DNA of 64,000 nt from Weissella thailandensis (GCF_005405465.1 NZ_BJEC01000001.1:26332-90331), one strand, 5' to 3'. Positions 15,513-26,682 are shown, counted from the stretch's first letter. The notes: generated from the letters alone by a model not told the origin. A program made the numbers and translations.

Positions 15513-18286
15513 ATGACCCCCAATAAAAGATTAAACATTACAGAAATTGAAGATAATATATCTAAATTAGTTACAGTGAATAATAAAGAAAAATTCATTA
15601 TTGAATTTTTAAATAACTTCGCTATCCCTCAAACTTCTATTACCCGTGCTAATCGAAAATTTCAAGAGGGAGAGCCTTTTACAATTAAAAATAAGCTATA
15701 TTATTTTGAAACCGAAGATGATGTTGTTAAAGGTGTGGATGCAATTCAGCAAAAAATTAAAGGCGAGAAATCTAAGCCAAGATTTATTATCGCTAATAAT
15801 TTTAAAAATTTTGCTGCATTTGATACTAAGACAACAGCAACTCTCAACATTTTATTTACAGAGTTGCCTCAGAATGCAGACTTTTTTTACCTTGGAATGG
15901 GATAGAGAAAACGGATTATCAAGCGGAAAGTCCTGCAGATCGAAAAGCGGCCGAACGATTTGCACGGCTTTATGATGCTTTAGCTAAGGACAATCCTAGC
16001 ACGGATGAACATACTTTCAATTTATTTTTAATTCGTATACTATTTTTATTGTTTGCAGAAGATACAAATATTATGAAAAAAAGTGTTTTTACTAATATTT
16101 TAAAGGCGCGTACTAATGATGATGGTAGTAACTTAAATGAAATTATAACCGCAGTGTTTGCTGTTTTGGATGTCCCTATAGATGCACGCTCTACTAAAGA
16201 AAATTGGTTATTAGATCTTCCATATGTTAATGGTAAACTTTTCAGAGAAAAGCATACATCGTTGTTGTTTACACGTAATTCCCGAAAGTTACTTATTGAA
16301 GCAGGTGAACTATTAAATTGGCAGGAAATCAATCCAGACATCTTGGGTTCAATGATTCAGTCAGTGGCGTCTGCTGAAAATAGACATGTTACTGGTATGC
16401 ATTACACAAGTGTACCTAATATTATGAAGGTGATTAAGCCACTATTCCTAGACAAAGTTACTAATGCTTTTGAATCACTTAAGGAGCGATTAGAACAAAG
16501 TAACGAGAAAAATATCACTGAAAAAACACGTAATGCAAACCGTAAAGATATTTTGAATTCTTTAAATGTATTACATGAACGAATCTCATCCATTAAATTT
16601 TTGGATCCTGCTAGTGGTTCTGGTAATTTTTTGATAATTGCTTACAAGGAAATTAGGCGGCTTGAAATTAAAATTATTTTATTAGAACAAGAAATTGAAC
16701 AGCCTGATCAAATGCCAATGTCTTCAATCCGGTTAGATAATTTTAATGGTATTGAAATAGATGATTTTGCCCATGAAGTTGCAAAAATATCGTTATGGAT
16801 AGCAGAGCATCAAATGAATATGGAAATGGAAGAAGCTATTCCAGGAACTATTGCGCAACTTTTGCCTTTAAAAGATGCAGGGAATATCATTATTGGCAAC
16901 TCTCTCAGAATGGATTGGGACAAGGTGGTTCCACACACTTCTGAAGATGAAATATATATTATGGGAAATCCGCCATATTTAGGAGCAAAGTTACAAAGTA
17001 AACAACAAAAAGAAGACCTGGCTTATGTACTTGGTAGTTCTATAAACTCAAAAAAAGTGGATTATATTACAGGATGGTTTTATAAGGGATCTCAGTTTAT
17101 TGCAAAGTCAAACAGTCAGCTAGCTTTTGTTTCAACAAACTCAATTAATCAGGGTGAACAGGTTTCTTTAATTTGGTCTAATCTTCTTAAATATACAAAA
17201 ATCTCTTTTGCTTACACATCATTCAAATGGGGAAATAGTGCAAAAAAAATGCTGGTGTAACTGTAGTAATTATTGGATTGATATCTAAAAGAATGAAAAC
17301 TCTTAATTATTTGTTTTCGGATACCAAAATGCAGTTAGTGGAGAATATTAATCCATATCTAACTACGGCGCCGAATGTACTTGTGTCTAATAGTAGTGTA
17401 AGTATTTCAAACTTTCCAAAAATGGTATTTGGTAGTATGCCACGAGATGGAGGAAATTTTATTTTTTCTGAGAGAGAAAAAAGAACCTTATTTAACAAAT
17501 ATTCGAATCATAAAAGCTTACAAAAATACATGAAACACTATATTGGGGCTAATGAGTTTATTAAAGATGAAGCTAGATACACTTTATGGTTTGAAAATAA
17601 AATGCAGTATGATGAAGTTGCCGATATTCCAGAAATAGTTTGGCGTATTGGAAATGTTGAGTCAATGCGACTTGAAAGTAAAGCAAGTTCAACTAAAAAA
17701 GCGGGGGAAACGCCTTATTTATTTGTTCAGCGTGGAGAACGTATAGCAGCTTTTGAGAACTACAGAAAAAAACATAATGGTAATGAAAAAGGTATAACTC
17801 AAATTATTGTTCCTCGTGTGTCATCTGAAAATCGAGAGTATGTTCCAATGGGTTATGTGAATGAAAATACTGTTATATCTGATTTCAGCTATGGCTATAT
17901 ATAATGCGCCCATGTGGCTTTTAGGTATACTTGAATCCCGCATGCATATGGTGTGGCTACGTTCAGTGGGTGGGAAACTGGAAACACGTTATCGTTACTC
18001 AGCAGGGTTAGTTTATAACACCTTTCCAATCAAAGGACTTTCAACTCAACGAAAAAATGAAATGACTCGTGTTATGACGGAAATCCTCGAATTACGAGAA
18101 TACGATGGAGGTACATTGGCTGAACTATATAATAAAGATACAATGCCAGAAAATCTACGTAAAAAGCATGAGGAACTCGACGGGATAGTAGATCGTGCAT
18201 ATCAACAACGCCCATTTGAAAGTGATGAAAAACGCTTAGACATATTACTCAATTTGTATCAAAAAATGACAACAAAAGAAGGATAA
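15513..18286 (+). pseudogene. MmeI-type DNA methyltransferase/specificity protein with three frameshifts
   Basis: Four reading-frame pieces join into one MmeI-family protein. Motif I is DPASGSGNFL (about residue 364), the catalytic motif is NPPYLG (about 485), FKWGNSAK...NAGVTVVIIGL precedes the target-recognition region, and the C-terminal domain ends with MPENLRKKHEELDGIVDRAY. Frame breaks are at a T7 tract (15882-15888), an A8 tract (17242-17249) and a TTT at 17883-17885. Restoring two lost bases and removing one gained base gives exactly 925 codons, close to the usual family length of about 920. MmeI itself carries an N-terminal nuclease with D...ExK; I see none in this N-terminus, so cutting was probably done by the GIY-YIG partner. 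As read, no full-length protein is made. Confidence 0.82.
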
Positions 18287-18288
18287 AA

Positions 18289-20241
18289 ATGACTAGTAAT
18301 TTATTCGAAATTAATTTTGATGAAAATAAAACAAAAAGCACTAATGAATTAGGTATGCGTGAAATGCAGGCCCGTGTATACGAAAAAAGAGCATCAAAAT
18401 ATTTATTAGTTAAAGCCCCTCCTGCTTCTGGAAAATCACGTGCATTGCAATTTGTAGCGTTAGACAAATTGCACAATCAGGACATTAAAAAGGTTATTAT
18501 TGCTGTTCCTGAACGCTCAATTGGCAAATCGTTTGGTAATCGTGCCCTAACAAATAACGGTTTTTATTGGGATTGGATTGTAAAACCAGAGAATAACTTA
18601 ACTATTGGTGGTGGTGAAAAGTCCAAGGTTAAACACTTTGAAAGATTTATACGTTCAACGGATCCAACGGACGATATTCTTATTTCTACACATGCAACTT
18701 TACGATTTGCTTTTGAAGAGTTAGATGATTCATCTTTTGATGATACATTAGTCGCAATTGACGAGTTTCATCATATATCGCATGATGATAATTCTATTTT
18801 AGGTAATGCTTTACGTAGTATTATGAAAAATTCTACTGCGCATGTTTTAGCAATGACTGGTTCTTATTTTCGAGGCGACTCTGTGCCCATTCTTGATCCG
18901 GCTGATGAAGAAAAGTTTGATAAGGTTACTTACACTTATTATGAGCAGTTGGAAGGTTATAAGTATCTAAAATCATTTTCCATGGGATATAGCTTTTATC
19001 GGGGTAAGTATACAGAGGCTCTTTCAGAAGTTTTAGATGTAAACAAAAAAACTATTATTCATATTCCAAACGTTAACTCAGGGGAATCTACTAAAGACAA
19101 ATATTCAGAAGTAGATGAAATTTTGGATATTCTTACGGATGGTGGGTCAATTAAGGTCAATGCCGATGGTATTTATGAAATATCACGTCCAGATGGGAAA
19201 AAGTTAAAAGTTGCTGATCTTGTACAAGAAGAAGGTCGCGAAAAAGTCGCCAATTACTTGGCAAACATTTCCGATGATATTACAGATTTAGATAAACTAG
19301 ATATTATTATTGCTTTAGGTATGGCAAAGGAGGGTTTTGACTGGCCATTCGCTGAATATGCATTGACGATTGGCTATCGTAATTCATTGACTGAAGTTAT
19401 TCAGATTATTGGCCGTGTTACACGTAATAGTGTTAATAAAACACGTTCTAAATTTGTTAATTTAATAGCTGAACCGGATGCAAACGACGATGAAGTCCTT
19501 TTTGCTGTAAATAGTATTATGAAAGCAATTACTGCTTCTTTGTTAATGGAGCAAGTTTTAGCGCCAGTTTACAAATTTAAGCCTAAAGATGACGTAAGTG
19601 ATACATCAGATAGCATGGCTATTAAGGGGTTAAGACCTGCAAATACAACTGAACGGACACAAAAAATTATTGATGATGATATGGCTGACTTGAAATCTAG
19701 TATCCTACAGAATTCAGATGTGCAAAACGCCATAATAAGTAATGCAGACGCGAAAACAATTAATAAAACATTAATTCCTCGTGTTATCATTGATCGCTAC
19801 CCAGATTTATCTGAAGAAGAACTCGAAACTGTTCGACAACACGTGGTAACAGATATTAATGTTTCAGCTAGTGAACAAACTGTTTCTGATGATGGTAATC
19901 GACAAATTATCAAAATGGCTGATCGTTTTATCAACATTGACGACCTGAATATTGATTTAATTGATGCAGTAAATCCTTTTCAGCGAGCATATGCTGTGAT
20001 TAGTCATGATATTAATGCGCCTACTCTGCACTTTATTCAGGATTATTTGGCTAAAAATAAATACGAATTTACAGATGAGCAGCTTGCACATGCTTATTAT
20101 CAAGCAAAGCAGTTCTATGTTGAAAATGGGCGAAAACCTGATACAAATAGTAAAGATGAAACAGAAAAATATTTAGCTTTTGCTTTATTACGCCTTGCTG
20201 AACTGAAGAAAGAACGTGAGGAGGATATTAATGGCAATTAA
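18289..20241 (+). CDS. Superfamily 2 DEAD/DEAH-type helicase of RM-like operon
   Basis: This 650-aa intact protein starts 2 nt after the methyltransferase stop. Helicase motifs are clear: Walker A APPASGKSRAL (about residues 43-53), motif II AIDEFHH, motif III MTGSY, and motif VI QIIGRVTRN in the second RecA domain. The C-terminal 200 residues are probably an accessory or partner-binding domain. It overlaps the GIY-YIG gene by 11 nt. By analogy with type I and III restriction translocases it may move along or remodel DNA between recognition and cleavage. It is the only member of the operon without a frame break. Confidence 0.85.
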   Translation: MTSNLFEINFDENKTKSTNELGMREMQARVYEKRASKYLLVKAPPASGKSRALQFVALDKLHNQDIKKVIIAVPERSIGKSFGNRALTNNGFYWDWIVKPENNLTIGGGEKSKVKHFERFIRSTDPTDDILISTHATLRFAFEELDDSSFDDTLVAIDEFHHISHDDNSILGNALRSIMKNSTAHVLAMTGSYFRGDSVPILDPADEEKFDKVTYTYYEQLEGYKYLKSFSMGYSFYRGKYTEALSEVLDVNKKTIIHIPNVNSGESTKDKYSEVDEILDILTDGGSIKVNADGIYEISRPDGKKLKVADLVQEEGREKVANYLANISDDITDLDKLDIIIALGMAKEGFDWPFAEYALTIGYRNSLTEVIQIIGRVTRNSVNKTRSKFVNLIAEPDANDDEVLFAVNSIMKAITASLLMEQVLAPVYKFKPKDDVSDTSDSMAIKGLRPANTTERTQKIIDDDMADLKSSILQNSDVQNAIISNADAKTINKTLIPRVIIDRYPDLSEEELETVRQHVVTDINVSASEQTVSDDGNRQIIKMADRFINIDDLNIDLIDAVNPFQRAYAVISHDINAPTLHFIQDYLAKNKYEFTDEQLAHAYYQAKQFYVENGRKPDTNSKDETEKYLAFALLRLAELKKEREEDINGN

Positions 20242-21357
20242 TTTTGATGATATTTTTAATGACATGGACTTTGATGAGTTAACTAAAGTTGATAAACCTA
20301 AAAAAAATGTAAATGAATCATCAGAAGTGTCGAAGTTTCAAGAAATTATTGACTTTGTTGATGATAACAAACGAGAACCTAAAAAAACTTCGGAATGGTC
20401 ACACGAAAGAGCATTATGGGCACGTTTACAGGGATTTCGTGATAATGATGATAGAGCAGCATTAGTTAAAAAATATGATTTAAATGGAATTCTTGAAAGG
20501 CCAGTTGTTGGACTAATAATGACTTAACAGATAATCAGAAAGTGGAAGATTTAGACACCATTTTAAATGAAAGTAACTCATTAGATGATTTTAACAATTT
20601 ATTAGATGTATCACGCTATAAAAAGACAATTAATGCTGCGGATAAAATAGGGCGTCGAAAACATGCTAAAAATTTTGATCAATACAAAAAACTATTTGAG
20701 GAAGTACATGCAGATATAGCATCGGGTCGACGAAATATTGTACCATTCAAACAGTATGATATTGAAGAAAATAGATTTTATATCCAGAATGGGGTGATGT
20801 TATATATTATTTCGATTTCTAGAGATAAATTTATTGGAGATAATGGAAAATTAAATGCTAGAATGCACGTTATTTATGAAAATGGTACTGAAAATAAAGA
20901 TTTACTGCTACAATCATTAGCATCGTCCTTATACTCTAAGGAAAGAAATGGTCGTATGATTACAGAAGTTATAGACGGCAATAGCATTGCAGAAGATTTT
21001 GGTGCGAATTTTACAACTGGCTATATATATGTCTTAAAATCTTTGAGCAAGGACCCTGAAATTAGTAAAATCAGTAATCTATATAAAATAGGATTCACAA
21101 ATAATAAGATTGAACAAAGACTTGAGAATGCAAAAAATGAAATAACTTACTTGAATGCACCCGTTCAATTAGTATTGTCAGCTGAAATTAAAAATATTAA
21201 TGCTCAATTATTAGAAAGGACGTTGCATCATGTATTTAAGGACAAACAAGTAATATTTCAAGACGATAAGTTTAAAAAAGCAACAGAATGGTTTATTATT
21301 TCTTTAGACGATATAGAAGTTAAGATTAATAAAATTATTTCAGATTTACAGAAATAG
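20231..21357 (+). pseudogene. GIY-YIG (T5orf172-type) nuclease, one frameshift
   Basis: The gene starts at ATG 20231 (GAGGAGG upstream), inside the helicase gene's end. A lost A near 20514-20516 ends the frame at 20527. The rest continues one base off to 21357, giving about 375 aa if repaired. The C-terminal part has the GIY-YIG landmarks: GYIYVLKS, then NLYKIGFT, an Arg in KIEQRLENA, and the metal-binding-type Glu in LLERTLHHVF. It is the likely DNA-cutting part of the operon. The catalytic half lies after the break and could be expressed only by reinitiation. Confidence 0.8.
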
Positions 21358-21907
21358 ATATGTTGACTTAGAGGATTAAAATATTTATGTTAAGACTCCT
21401 ATTTGTTGTATTAGTCCTCTCTTTTGAAATTTGTATATATGTGTATAATTGTAATTTTGTCCTATATGTATATTCATATAGAGAAAGTTTTATGTGGACA
21501 GATGAAGTGCCCCATAATTGGGTTCAATTGCAGATGGCGTGACAATAGTTCAGATCTTTAATTTAGTTTGTAAAAATTGCTCGTAAATTTGATGTTTAAC
21601 ATCTGATTTACGAGCTTTTTGCATATATAATAAATTAAAAGCTGTTTAATAATTAAATTTAATACGATCATTTGAGTAAATGTTTAAGAAGGTGTTTTAA
21701 TTCCATTATTAAATGATATATATATAAATTTGTGTATGGTAACTGTTTTGCCAGTAAACATACGTAACTCGATTAAATGTAACGCTGCCCCTCAATCCGA
21801 GTATTTATAATGTAAGTTCATTTTCACTTTTGTGTAATACTGGCCCAATTGAACATTATACAATTAAGCCTAGTAAGATTATCTCAAAATAGTAAAGGAG
21901 CAAATTA
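21358..21907. other. Intergenic stretch before IS30 transposase
   Basis: 550 bases, AT-rich, without a supported gene. It contains TGTGGACAGATGAAGTGCC (21492-21510, resembling 15046-15064) and a strong terminator at 21579-21620. The left end of the IS30 element must lie in the last 100-200 bases, but I could not match inverted repeats to the right side. Confidence 0.5.
21579..21620 (+). terminator. Hairpin terminator
   Basis: GCTCGTAAAT (21579-21588) pairs with ATTTACGAGC (21606-21615); the loop itself pairs (GATGTT/AACATC), and T's follow. It probably ends the RM-like operon transcript. Confidence 0.8.
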
Positions 21908-22939
21908 ATGAAAGCTTACAAACGTCTATCCCGCTCTGAACGTTATTACATTTATGTTTGGTATTATGAACAGAAGATTAGTTTACGGCAAATTGCCTTA
22001 CGTTTGCATCGAACGCCTAAAACAATCTATGATGAAGTCCACCATAATCGGCGTCGTTCTGATGTCCCACTAGATAAAATCCCGTATGATCCGGAATACG
22101 CTGATTGGTTAGCTGCCCAGAACCGCATTAATCGCAATTATGGCAACCTTCACGTATCAAAAGGGACTTTAAAACGGGTTCAAAAAGCCGTTGAAGAAAA
22201 ACACTGGACCATTCCGATGATTGCGCACAGCATGAAAAATGCGCCTTCAGCAACCACTTTATATCGCTACTTAAAAAAAGAAGTCCCGGCACTATTGAAT
22301 TATAAAAAACGTAAGTACCATATGCGACCTGTTTCTATGCGCGAAGCGATGCGCTCACATCATGAAAGTGATTTTATGCAAGACCATAGTATTGACCAAC
22401 GTCCCAAGACAATTAATCAACGCCGTAATTTTGGTCACTGGGAAATGGATTGTATTGATTCACCTCAAGGGGTGAAGGCCAGTTTATTGGTATTTTATGA
22501 ACGTAAAAGTCGCTACATGGAGCTAATGAAATTGGACAGTAAACGCGTGAGTGCCATGCATGATGCCATTGAACAATTTTTAACCCGACATCCAAATCAA
22601 GTGCAGTCAGTCACTACGGACCGTGGTCATGAGTTTACCAACCTTGATATCATGATGCTATTTGAAAAATGGCAAGTAACTGTTTATTTTACGCATGCGT
22701 ATAGTCCGGCCGAAAAAGGGGGGATTGAACGTATTAATCGTGACATTCGGCGTTTCTTTCCCAAAGGGCAAAGTCTGACTAAAACCACGTTAGTGGCACT
22801 AAGAGCGGTGCAAGACATTATTAACCATTATCCAAAGGCTGTCTTAAATTGGCAAACGCCACAACAGTGTTATCGCCAATTCTTGCAAAGTCAACGGGCA
22901 CGTCAGAAGAAACGCCAACATCGGTCACAATTAGCTTAA
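21908..22939 (+). CDS. IS30-family transposase
   Basis: This 343-aa protein has N-terminal helix-turn-helix domains (LSRSERYYIYVWY...SLRQIALRLHRTPKTIYDEV) and a DDE core. The visible core motifs are HWEMDCIDSPQG, TTDRGHEF and SPAEKGGIERINRDIRRFFP. The ribosome site AAAGGAG precedes the ATG. The protein looks full length and intact. It separates the RM-like island from the core chromosome, and its insertion may have defined the island's right edge. Confidence 0.93.
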   Translation: MKAYKRLSRSERYYIYVWYYEQKISLRQIALRLHRTPKTIYDEVHHNRRRSDVPLDKIPYDPEYADWLAAQNRINRNYGNLHVSKGTLKRVQKAVEEKHWTIPMIAHSMKNAPSATTLYRYLKKEVPALLNYKKRKYHMRPVSMREAMRSHHESDFMQDHSIDQRPKTINQRRNFGHWEMDCIDSPQGVKASLLVFYERKSRYMELMKLDSKRVSAMHDAIEQFLTRHPNQVQSVTTDRGHEFTNLDIMMLFEKWQVTVYFTHAYSPAEKGGIERINRDIRRFFPKGQSLTKTTLVALRAVQDIINHYPKAVLNWQTPQQCYRQFLQSQRARQKKRQHRSQLA

Positions 22940-23280
22940 TTAAAATTCTAATTTTTACTATTTGAACTTGTATTTTATAGCAATCAATACAAGTCGTTTT
23001 AGTGTGTGAGTAAATAATTATATTTTAAAAATTATTGTGACAACCACAACATGGGCAGACAACCAGAGCAAGCAAACCAAAAAAAGATACAAAAATGTAA
23101 TAAAGCGGGTAAAGGTTGCTGGCAAGGCATGCACGGCTAGTCGTTAAAAATTTTTTGGAAAATTGATAGCTAATAACTTGACAATTCCTATAAAATTCTA
23201 GTTTACATAATACACCTAAGTTAAAATAAGAATGTTGTCATAACAAGATTTATGAGTTTTCATAGGGGTTGACAAGATGC
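22940..23280. other. Intergenic stretch between IS30 and dnaG
   Basis: About 340 bases with no supported gene. The right end of the IS30 element must be here but is not resolved. The segment near 23040-23145 is purine-rich and not AT-rich like the surroundings, and I do not recognise it. Confidence 0.45.
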
Positions 23281-23308
23281 TTGCATATTAAATATTCAAG
23301 CGTATAAT
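23281..23308 (+). promoter_or_regulatory. Promoter of dnaG-rpoD
   Basis: TTGCAT (23281-23286), a 16-nt spacer and TATAAT (23303-23308). The dnaG ATG is 48 nt downstream with GGAGGTGA as ribosome site. A TTGACA at 23269 is too far from this -10 to pair with it. Confidence 0.65.
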
Positions 23309-23356
23309 TATAAGAGCTGGAAAAGTTCATTTTGATTGGAACGGAGGTGAAATATT

Positions 23357-25216
23357 ATGGCACGAATTCCGCAGAATCTTGTTGAAGAAATTCGTGAACA
23401 CGTTAATATTGTTGATGTTGTTTCACCATATGTACAGTTAAAAAAACAAGGACGTAATTTGTTTGGAAAATGTCCATTTCATGAGGAACGGACGCCTTCA
23501 TTTTCCGTTAATGAAGAGAAACAAATTTTTCATTGTTTTTCATGTGGCCGAGGAGGAAATGCTTTTAGTTTTCTAATGGAGATTGAAAATCTTTCATTTC
23601 CGCAGGCCGTTGCCAAAATTGCACCACAATCTGGTGTTGATTTAGATGAATCGTATCTGGAGAATGACCAAGATGTACAAGTCGATCCAGAAGTAAAGGC
23701 ATTGCGTGAATTATACGCAGAGGCAACCAAACTTTATCATCATCTATTAGTCAATACTGCTTCAGGTGAGAAGGCGCTTACTTATCTAACTTCTCGTGGG
23801 TTGGATGAGAAGACGATTGATGCGTTTATGTTAGGGTATGCACCTGAAGGTAATATTTTATATGATTACTTCCAGACGCAAAAAGTTGATTATCAGCTAT
23901 TACGTAAATCTGAATTATTTGTTGAGTGGTCTGACGGTAGCCTCCATGATCGTTTTACCAATCGTGTCTTATTTACTATCAGGGATAGCACCGGTCATCC
24001 TATCGCTTTTTCTGGGAGAAAGTTAACTCAGAATGATGATGAACCGAAGTATATCAATTCCCCTGAAAGTCTACTATTTAATAAATCTGCAGAGCTATTT
24101 AACTTAGATTTAGCCAAGGATACGATTAAAAAGCAAAAACATGTGATTCTTTTTGAAGGGTTCATGGATGTTATTGCAGCGTTTCAGGCGGGTATTCAAA
24201 ATGGTGTCGCCTCGATGGGAACGTCGTTAACGACTGAACAAGTGCAACGTTTGTCTCGCATGTCTGATGGCATTAGTATTAGTTATGATTCCGATATGGC
24301 GGGGCAAAAAGCAACAAAACGGGCGTTGGATTTAATTACCCAACAAGGTCGTTTATCTGCTCAGATTATTCATATTCCTGATAATCAAGACCCTGACGAA
24401 TATCTACGTTCAAATGACGCAACGGCATTTAATCAAGTATTAGTGCATAATGTTGAAGATCCGGTTACTTTTAATTTGCGATATCTACAAATTGATCGTA
24501 ATTTAAATAATCAAACTGAGATGTTCGCTTACATTAGTGATGCGCTTACGGTAATTGCGACAGTCAAGGAACCAGTAATACGTGAACAATTTTTACGTCA
24601 ACTTGCTAATGAATTTGACTTGAGCTATGACGCTTTGCAAGATCAGATTCGCCCGCTGTTGCTACAAAAGCAAGCACAGAAGCCATCTACTAATACGCAT
24701 CAAGGTGCTCGACAACAGTCTCATCAGCCATCCTTTAATGGTAATCAGGTTGTTAAAAGTAGTCTGACGCGCGTTGAAAAAGCCGAACAAATACTGTTGG
24801 CATGGATGTTACGTGATAATGACGTTTGGTTGCAAGTTACCAATCAGGCTGACTTTTCTTTTCAGGATGTACCATATGAAACATTATATATGATTGCAAT
24901 GGCCTATCGTGAAGAACATCAGCAACAACCTATAACGGATATGGCAGCATTTATGGATTATGTTCAAAAACCTGGATTAACTAGAATATTAGCTTCATTA
25001 GAAGGTATTGATTCACAGTTATTTGAAGATCGCGAACAAGTATCAGCATACATTCGTGTGATTAGCGATGAAGCCCCTTTAGAGGAAAAAATCCGTCAAT
25101 TATCACGTGATATTAAAGAAGCCAATCAGTTGCATGACCATGCACGAATTGCACAATTAAGTGTTGAATATATGACTGTTTTAAAACAAAAGCAAACAAA
25201 GAATTTAAATAATTAA
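23357..25216 (+). CDS. dnaG: DNA primase
   Basis: This 619-aa protein makes RNA primers for replication. The N-terminal CHC2 zinc finger is visible ([11 protein letters not shown], then HCFSCGRGG). The TOPRIM core has the Glu in [12 protein letters not shown] and the DxD in [11 protein letters not shown] Gln-rich linker (about residues 435-465) leads to the C-terminal helicase-binding domain. Normal length. It is 10 nt upstream of rpoD, the classic macromolecular-synthesis pairing of Firmicutes. Confidence 0.97.
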   Translation: MARIPQNLVEEIREHVNIVDVVSPYVQLKKQGRNLFGKCPFHEERTPSFSVNEEKQIFHCFSCGRGGNAFSFLMEIENLSFPQAVAKIAPQSGVDLDESYLENDQDVQVDPEVKALRELYAEATKLYHHLLVNTASGEKALTYLTSRGLDEKTIDAFMLGYAPEGNILYDYFQTQKVDYQLLRKSELFVEWSDGSLHDRFTNRVLFTIRDSTGHPIAFSGRKLTQNDDEPKYINSPESLLFNKSAELFNLDLAKDTIKKQKHVILFEGFMDVIAAFQAGIQNGVASMGTSLTTEQVQRLSRMSDGISISYDSDMAGQKATKRALDLITQQGRLSAQIIHIPDNQDPDEYLRSNDATAFNQVLVHNVEDPVTFNLRYLQIDRNLNNQTEMFAYISDALTVIATVKEPVIREQFLRQLANEFDLSYDALQDQIRPLLLQKQAQKPSTNTHQGARQQSHQPSFNGNQVVKSSLTRVEKAEQILLAWMLRDNDVWLQVTNQADFSFQDVPYETLYMIAMAYREEHQQQPITDMAAFMDYVQKPGLTRILASLEGIDSQLFEDREQVSAYIRVISDEAPLEEKIRQLSRDIKEANQLHDHARIAQLSVEYMTVLKQKQTKNLNN

Positions 25217-25226
25217 GGAGTTTACT

Positions 25227-26363
25227 ATGGCTGCAAAGAAAACCGAGGGAAACACTACTAAGTTTAGTAAAACTGACTTTGATAAAGCGGTTAAGGGTAT
25301 CATCAAAGAATTTAAAAAGGATAAGCAAATTAAGGAAACTGATTTGCAAAAGGCAGTTGTTAAGCCAATGTCTTTGAATGCTGATCAGATTGATGATTTG
25401 TATGATCAAATTGAATCAGCAGGTATTTCTGTTGTTGATGAAAACGGTGAGCCAACTGCTCGTGCACTAGAAAACAAAAAGACCAAGTTGTCTGAAAAGG
25501 AATTAAAGCAGGCAGCAGATGCACCAACTGGTATGAAAATCAATGATCCAGTTCGTATGTATCTAAAGGAAATTGGCCGTGTTTCTTTGCTAACTGGAAA
25601 AGAAGAAGTTGCATTAGCCGAGAGAATCGAATCTGGTGATGAGACTGCTAAGCAAGAATTAGCAGAAGCCAATTTACGTTTGGTTGTTTCGATTGCCAAG
25701 CGATATGTTGGTCGTGGTATGCAATTCCTTGATTTGATCCAAGAAGGAAATATGGGATTGATGAAAGCTGTTGAGAAGTTTGATTACCGTAAAGGATTTA
25801 AGTTCTCAACATATGCTACTTGGTGGATTCGTCAGGCAATTACTCGTGCCATCGCTGATCAAGCACGTACAATTCGTATTCCAGTACACATGGTCGAAAC
25901 AATTAATAAGTTGATTCGTATTCAACGTAATTTACTACAAGACCTGGGACGTGAACCAACACCTGAAGAAATTGGTGCAGAAATGGATGTTGCCACTGAC
26001 AAAGTTCGTGATATCCTAAAAATTGCGCAAGAGCCTGTTTCTTTGGAGACACCAATCGGTGAAGAGGATGATTCTCACTTGGGAGACTTCATTGAAGATA
26101 ATGAAGCCGTTTCACCCGCTGATTCAGCAGCATATCAAATGTTGAAAGAGCAGCTAGAATCAGTGCTTGATACGTTAACTGATCGTGAAGAAAATGTGTT
26201 ACGACTACGCTTTGGTCTTGAAGACGGGCGTACACGCACGTTGGAAGAAGTCGGTAAAGTATTCGGGGTTACTCGTGAACGAATCCGTCAAATTGAAGCA
26301 AAAGCGTTGCGTAAATTACGCCATCCATCACGTTCAAAGCAACTACGTGATTTCATGGACTAA
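25227..26363 (+). CDS. rpoD: Primary sigma factor RpoD/SigA
   Basis: This 378-aa protein has region 1.2 ([11 protein letters not shown]), region 2 with -10 recognition ([18 protein letters not shown]), region 3, and region 4 with the -35 helix-turn-helix ([20 protein letters not shown]). The Lys-rich N-terminus is typical of Firmicute SigA. AAGGAG precedes the ATG. A strong terminator follows at 26385. Confidence 0.97.
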   Translation: MAAKKTEGNTTKFSKTDFDKAVKGIIKEFKKDKQIKETDLQKAVVKPMSLNADQIDDLYDQIESAGISVVDENGEPTARALENKKTKLSEKELKQAADAPTGMKINDPVRMYLKEIGRVSLLTGKEEVALAERIESGDETAKQELAEANLRLVVSIAKRYVGRGMQFLDLIQEGNMGLMKAVEKFDYRKGFKFSTYATWWIRQAITRAIADQARTIRIPVHMVETINKLIRIQRNLLQDLGREPTPEEIGAEMDVATDKVRDILKIAQEPVSLETPIGEEDDSHLGDFIEDNEAVSPADSAAYQMLKEQLESVLDTLTDREENVLRLRFGLEDGRTRTLEEVGKVFGVTRERIRQIEAKALRKLRHPSRSKQLRDFMD

Positions 26364-26384
26364 GGAACAAAACCAACAATTATA

Positions 26385-26426
26385 GAGTGGTTTAACTATC
26401 AAATAGTAGTTAAAGCCACTCTTTTT
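26385..26426 (+). terminator. Terminator of dnaG-rpoD
   Basis: GAGTGGTTTAACTA (26385-26398) pairs with TAGTTAAAGCCACTC (26407-26421) and T's follow. Strong rho-independent signal. Confidence 0.9.
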
Positions 26427-26512
26427 ACATAAGAAGACTTATTTATATGAGTAAGGAGTAAACAGATGGTGGTTATTTTATTACCATCCCTCTAGTTTAT
26501 GGGGTTGCTATC

Positions 26513-26617
26513 ATGGGAGAGTGGACGCTTTTCTTATTAGGTACATTACTGATTGTGGGGATGATTGTTATTAAATTTATTAGTAAGCGACACAAGCAGA
26601 GAACACCCATAAATTAA
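26513..26617 (+). CDS. Possible small membrane protein (34 aa)
   Basis: ATG GGA GAG TGG opens a 34-residue frame with one membrane helix (TLFLLGTLLIVGMIVIKFI) and a basic tail (SKRHKQR). No clear ribosome site precedes it. The same frame is open back to 26462 without a normal start, and an AAGGAG at 26453 instead serves an ATG at 26466 in another frame that stops after nine codons. It may be a small gene that lost its start by a frame change. Confidence 0.35.
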   Translation: MGEWTLFLLGTLLIVGMIVIKFISKRHKQRTPIN

Positions 26618-26657
26618 TGAACATTCAGTTATTTAAAAGTAGTGATTAATCCTTAAC

Positions 26658-26682
26658 ATAGGTAAGCAATTTACCTATTTTT
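26658..26682 (+). terminator. Short hairpin terminator
   Basis: ATAGGTAA (26658-26665) pairs with TTACCTAT (26671-26678) and T's follow. It separates the small open frame from the phoP promoter region. Confidence 0.5.

Noticed and set aside
15513-21357. DISARM or BREX system
   Set aside because: No DUF1998, PLD, PglZ or BrxC-like gene is present. The methyltransferase is MmeI-like and the nuclease is GIY-YIG.
23269-23308. TTGACA at 23269 as the dnaG -35 element
   Set aside because: It is 28 nt from TATAAT, too far for a normal promoter. TTGCAT at 23281 has the right spacing.
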